This document shows, one piece after another, positions 15,548-17,132 of a stretch of DNA of 17,132 nucleotides; positions within the stretch are counted from its first letter, which is position 1, and every line of letters starts with the position of its first letter. The DNA lies in contig CANNMN010000009.1 in NCBI GenBank assembly GCA_947505885.1, positions 1 through 17,132 of the forward strand, in the 5' to 3' direction. The notes under the pieces were generated by a model. The model was not told the DNA's origin, searched no databases, and saw nothing but the letters and a program-made list of their open reading frames with translations. The position numbers and the translations under genes are program-made. This DNA is from Rickettsiales bacterium. Its GTDB lineage: Bacteria; Pseudomonadota; Alphaproteobacteria; Rickettsiales; UBA1997.

Positions 15548-16531
15548 TTAATTGTAAATTTCAGTTAGGAGCTCTGATTCATCTGGCTCTGGAGAGTTTT
15601 TAGCAAACTCAACAATCTCGTTAACTTCGCTCTTAATCGCGTCGTCGATTTTTTGAATGTCACTTTCAGCCGCGATTTTGTTAGTTAAAATTGCCTCACG
15701 CAAAGAATCGATTGGGTCGTTTTCTTTTTTACAATTCACTTCTTCCTTACTGCGGTAAGTCGCCGGATCAGACATTGAGTGGCCGCGATAGCGATAAGTA
15801 TCCATTTCAATAATCATTGGACCTTTGCCCGAACGCACAAAATCAACAACTTTTTGTCCTTCAGAAATCACGGCAAAAATATCCATCCCGTCAATTTTTA
15901 CGCCCGGAATATTGAAGCCCTCACCTCTTCTGTGAAGCTCGTTGGTAGAAGATGCGCGCGCTTGCGAGGTTCCCATTGCGTAATGATTATTTTCAATAAT
16001 AAAAATTACTGGAAGATCCCACAACTTGGCCATGTTGAAAGCTTCGTAGACTTGTCCTTGATGTGCCGCGCCGTCACCGAAGTAACAATAGGTTACATTT
16101 TTCTTATCAAGATATTTATCGGCGAAAGCAAGCCCAGCGCCGATTGGCACTGATGCACCGACAATTCCATGCCCGCCGTAGAAATGTTTTTCGAAATCAA
16201 AAAGATGCATTGAGCCACCTTTACCTTTTGAAGAACCATCGCGTCTGCCGAGAAGTTCTGCCATTATTTTTTTCGGATCAGAACCAACAGAAATCATGTG
16301 GCCATGGTCGCGATAAGTTGTGATTACCTTGTCACCTTCTTTCATTGTGTGGCTCATCCCGCTAGCAATAGCCTCTTGGCCGATGTAGAGGTGACAGAAA
16401 CCGGCGATTAAACCCATTCCGTAGAGTTGTCCGGCCTTCTCTTCGAAGCGTCGAATAAGAAGCATTTCACGGTAAAATCCGAGTAGTTCTTTTTTAGAAA
16501 AATTTTTAATGGAATTGTGCTTAGAAATCAT
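15548..16531 (-). CDS. pdhA: Pyruvate dehydrogenase E1 component, alpha subunit
   Basis: Partner of PdhB; holds the thiamine diphosphate-binding motif. Visible features (numbered from the ATG at 16531) are [27 protein letters not shown] (72-79), [10 protein letters not shown] (104-113) and the cofactor/metal motif [20 protein letters not shown] ending in ENN (152-182). The loop [19 protein letters not shown] (246-264) is the equivalent of the phosphorylation loop of mitochondrial E1 alpha. Length is 327 residues, normal for the family. A TTG two codons upstream (16537) could extend it to 329, but the ATG is the more likely start; neither has a clear ribosome-binding site. First gene of a six-gene operon running to rpoD. 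The upstream 160 bases separate it from a divergent lipoprotein gene and must hold the operon promoter. Confidence 0.97.
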   Translation of the reverse strand: MISKHNSIKNFSKKELLGFYREMLLIRRFEEKAGQLYGMGLIAGFCHLYIGQEAIASGMSHTMKEGDKVITTYRDHGHMISVGSDPKKIMAELLGRRDGSSKGKGGSMHLFDFEKHFYGGHGIVGASVPIGAGLAFADKYLDKKNVTYCYFGDGAAHQGQVYEAFNMAKLWDLPVIFIIENNHYAMGTSQARASSTNELHRRGEGFNIPGVKIDGMDIFAVISEGQKVVDFVRSGKGPMIIEMDTYRYRGHSMSDPATYRSKEEVNCKKENDPIDSLREAILTNKIAAESDIQKIDDAIKSEVNEIVEFAKNSPEPDESELLTEIYN

Positions 16532-16561
16532 TGGCAATTGAATTAGCTGAGAGGGCGCGCT

Positions 16562-16588
16562 GGATAAGTTTGGAAGCTAAAAAGTCAA
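16562..16588 (-). promoter_or_regulatory. Tentative promoter for the pdhA operon
   Basis: On the minus strand TTGACT (16588-16583) matches the -35 consensus at five of six positions. The best -10 near it is TTATCC or TATCCA at 15-16 bases, which is weak. The placement, about 30 bases before the pdhA ATG, is reasonable. Low confidence because of the poor -10. Confidence 0.25.
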
Positions 16589-16672
16589 ATTTAGAAATTT
16601 AGATCTTTTCTTTGCAAAACACTTTTTTCAAAACGATGTTTGCGTACGATATAGCCACAAGCAAATTCATCG

Positions 16673-16688
16673 AACTTAAAATAATCAA
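16673..16688 (+). promoter_or_regulatory. Leader AACTTAAAATAATCAA just before the lipoprotein gene
   Basis: Second occurrence of the string found at 3294-3310 (differing by one A), placed at nearly the same distance from the start codon (ATG at 16693). Its recurrence supports 16693, rather than the upstream in-frame ATG at 16612, as the true start of the lipoprotein gene. Confidence 0.35.
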
Positions 16689-16692
16689 ACAA

Positions 16693-16917
16693 ATGTCTAA
16701 CAAATCTAAATTCCTAAAATCAACTACACTAGCAATCGCTGGCCTAGTTCTCGCTTCAGGCTTGGCATCATGCAAAATGATTCACAAAGTCGAATGTGCT
16801 GAAAAAGAATCCAGCGCCAAAGAAGAAAAAGTGAAAAACTCTTCAAAAACAAAGGGAGAAAAAACTAAAGAAGCAAAAACAGAAAAAGCTAAAGCTGTTA
16901 CCAAAAAAGCTGAGTAG
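16693..16917 (+). CDS. Small Lys/Glu/Ala-rich lipoprotein, function unknown
   Basis: 74 residues. The N-terminus MSNKSKFLKSTTLAIAGLVL followed by ASGLAS|C is a lipoprotein signal with lipobox LAS-C, lipidated at C27. The mature part, 48 residues, has one more Cys (C35) and is otherwise a Lys/Glu/Ala/Thr tail with KTKGEKTKEAKTEKAKAV, likely extended or helical and strongly basic. Such tails often contact peptidoglycan or DNA, but that is inference. An in-frame ATG at 16612 would add 27 residues that spoil the signal peptide, so I reject it. The gene is divergent from pdhA and is followed by a strong terminator 11 bases after the stop, so it is monocistronic. No family recognised; it may resemble the entericidin-like small lipoproteins only in size and type. 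Confidence 0.75.
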   Translation: MSNKSKFLKSTTLAIAGLVLASGLASCKMIHKVECAEKESSAKEEKVKNSSKTKGEKTKEAKTEKAKAVTKKAE

Positions 16918-16928
16918 TCAAAAGTTTT

Positions 16929-16964
16929 AAATAGGTCTTGTCTAACAACGAGACCTATTTTTTT
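16929..16964 (+). terminator. Intrinsic terminator after the lipoprotein gene
   Basis: AAATAGGTCT (16929-16938) pairs perfectly with AGACCTATTT (16951-16960). The stem extends inward by three more pairs including one G-T, leaving a 6-nt loop. A run of seven Ts ends the structure. The symmetric A- and T-rich flanks mean it could also act on the opposite strand, stopping read-through from the transposase. Confidence 0.9.
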
Positions 16965-16983
16965 GTCCAATGTTTGGCTTAGG

Positions 16984-17132
16984 TGTAAGAATTGGTCGCG
17001 TTGTTTACACAACCAAAATGTTTTCACGCGAATTTACGTGGTGGTGTTTTTGGTTTTTGGATCAAAGTATTCAAGCAATTTTTCGTAAGGTGTTTTGCCG
17101 TCAATTCCCTTGTGGGGCTTAACGGTATTGTA
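16984..17132 (-). mobile_element. End of an insertion sequence (continues beyond the window)
   Basis: A transposase C-terminus enters from the right edge. About 50 bases past its stop lies TGTAAGAATTGGTCGCGTTG (16984-17003) followed by TTTACACA, with TGTAA and TTACA as an inverted pair. A TGT-type terminus at this distance fits an IS481/IS3-type element end. The exact boundary at 16984 is inferred, since the other end and target duplication are outside the window. Confidence 0.6.
17034..17132 (-). CDS. Transposase, integrase-core (rve/DDE) type, C-terminal 32 residues
   Basis: The frame is open at the right edge and reads YNTVKPHKGIDGKTPYEKLL, ending EYFDPKTKNTTT before TAA at 17034-17036. 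YNxxxPHxxxxxxTPYE is the usual C-terminal signature of integrase-core transposases of the IS481 and IS3 groups, where Arg is more common in place of the Lys before PH. The catalytic DDE residues lie outside the window. It converges on the lipoprotein gene, with the terminator between them. Whether the full element is intact cannot be seen. Confidence 0.8.
   Translation of the reverse strand, partial: YNTVKPHKGIDGKTPYEKLLEYFDPKTKNTTT

Noticed and set aside
16612..16692. Upstream extension of the lipoprotein gene from ATG 16612
   Set aside because: It adds 27 residues in front of a clean lipoprotein signal peptide and covers the conserved leader; the start at 16693 fits better.

Overview
The window comes from an AT-rich alphaproteobacterium, probably a host-associated member of the Rickettsiales or Holosporales. 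The main evidence is the short-type pyruvate dehydrogenase E1 alpha/beta pair (E1 beta has no lipoyl domain and carries the alphaproteobacterial TPITEHGF motif). Supporting signs are dnaG directly followed by rpoD, a large ankyrin-repeat protein, palindromic intergenic repeats of the kind common in these genomes, and a transposase end. pyrB, bioA and dapB argue against a fully reduced Rickettsia-type genome. Assignment below class is inference.

Left part (1-5500, + strand): the 3' end of pyrB (aspartate carbamoyltransferase), clpB (disaggregase) with a hairpin in its upstream spacer, a small exported Lys/Glu-rich protein ending in a good terminator, and a 539-residue ankyrin protein whose repeats are still identical at DNA level in places. 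A gene-free 440-base stretch follows.

Middle (5940-9440): truA on the minus strand, divergent from the overlapping pair bioA-dapB (biotin; diaminopimelate/lysine). Then comes a 680-base non-genic interval made largely of a 203-bp tandem duplication. Each unit joins part of a small reading frame to a 57-bp palindromic element.

Right part (9437-16531, minus strand): one very compact operon read pdhA, pdhB, an ftsB-like gene, a CTP-dependent lipid kinase-like gene, dnaG, rpoD. The junctions are +1, -1, -1, 0 and +7 nt, and the operon ends in a strong hairpin terminator. It links pyruvate oxidation, septum formation, lipid metabolism, primer synthesis and the housekeeping sigma factor. RpoD carries an unusual Lys/Pro/Val/Ala-rich N-terminal tail of about 145 residues resembling histone H1-type tails.

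Right edge: a small Lys-rich lipoprotein gene with its terminator, then the end of an insertion sequence whose transposase runs out of the window.

No complete new defence, secretion or mobile system is visible. The best leads are the RpoD tail, the 203-bp duplication with its peptide and palindrome, a 16-nt leader shared by the two small exported-protein genes, and the unassigned C-terminal half of the ankyrin protein.
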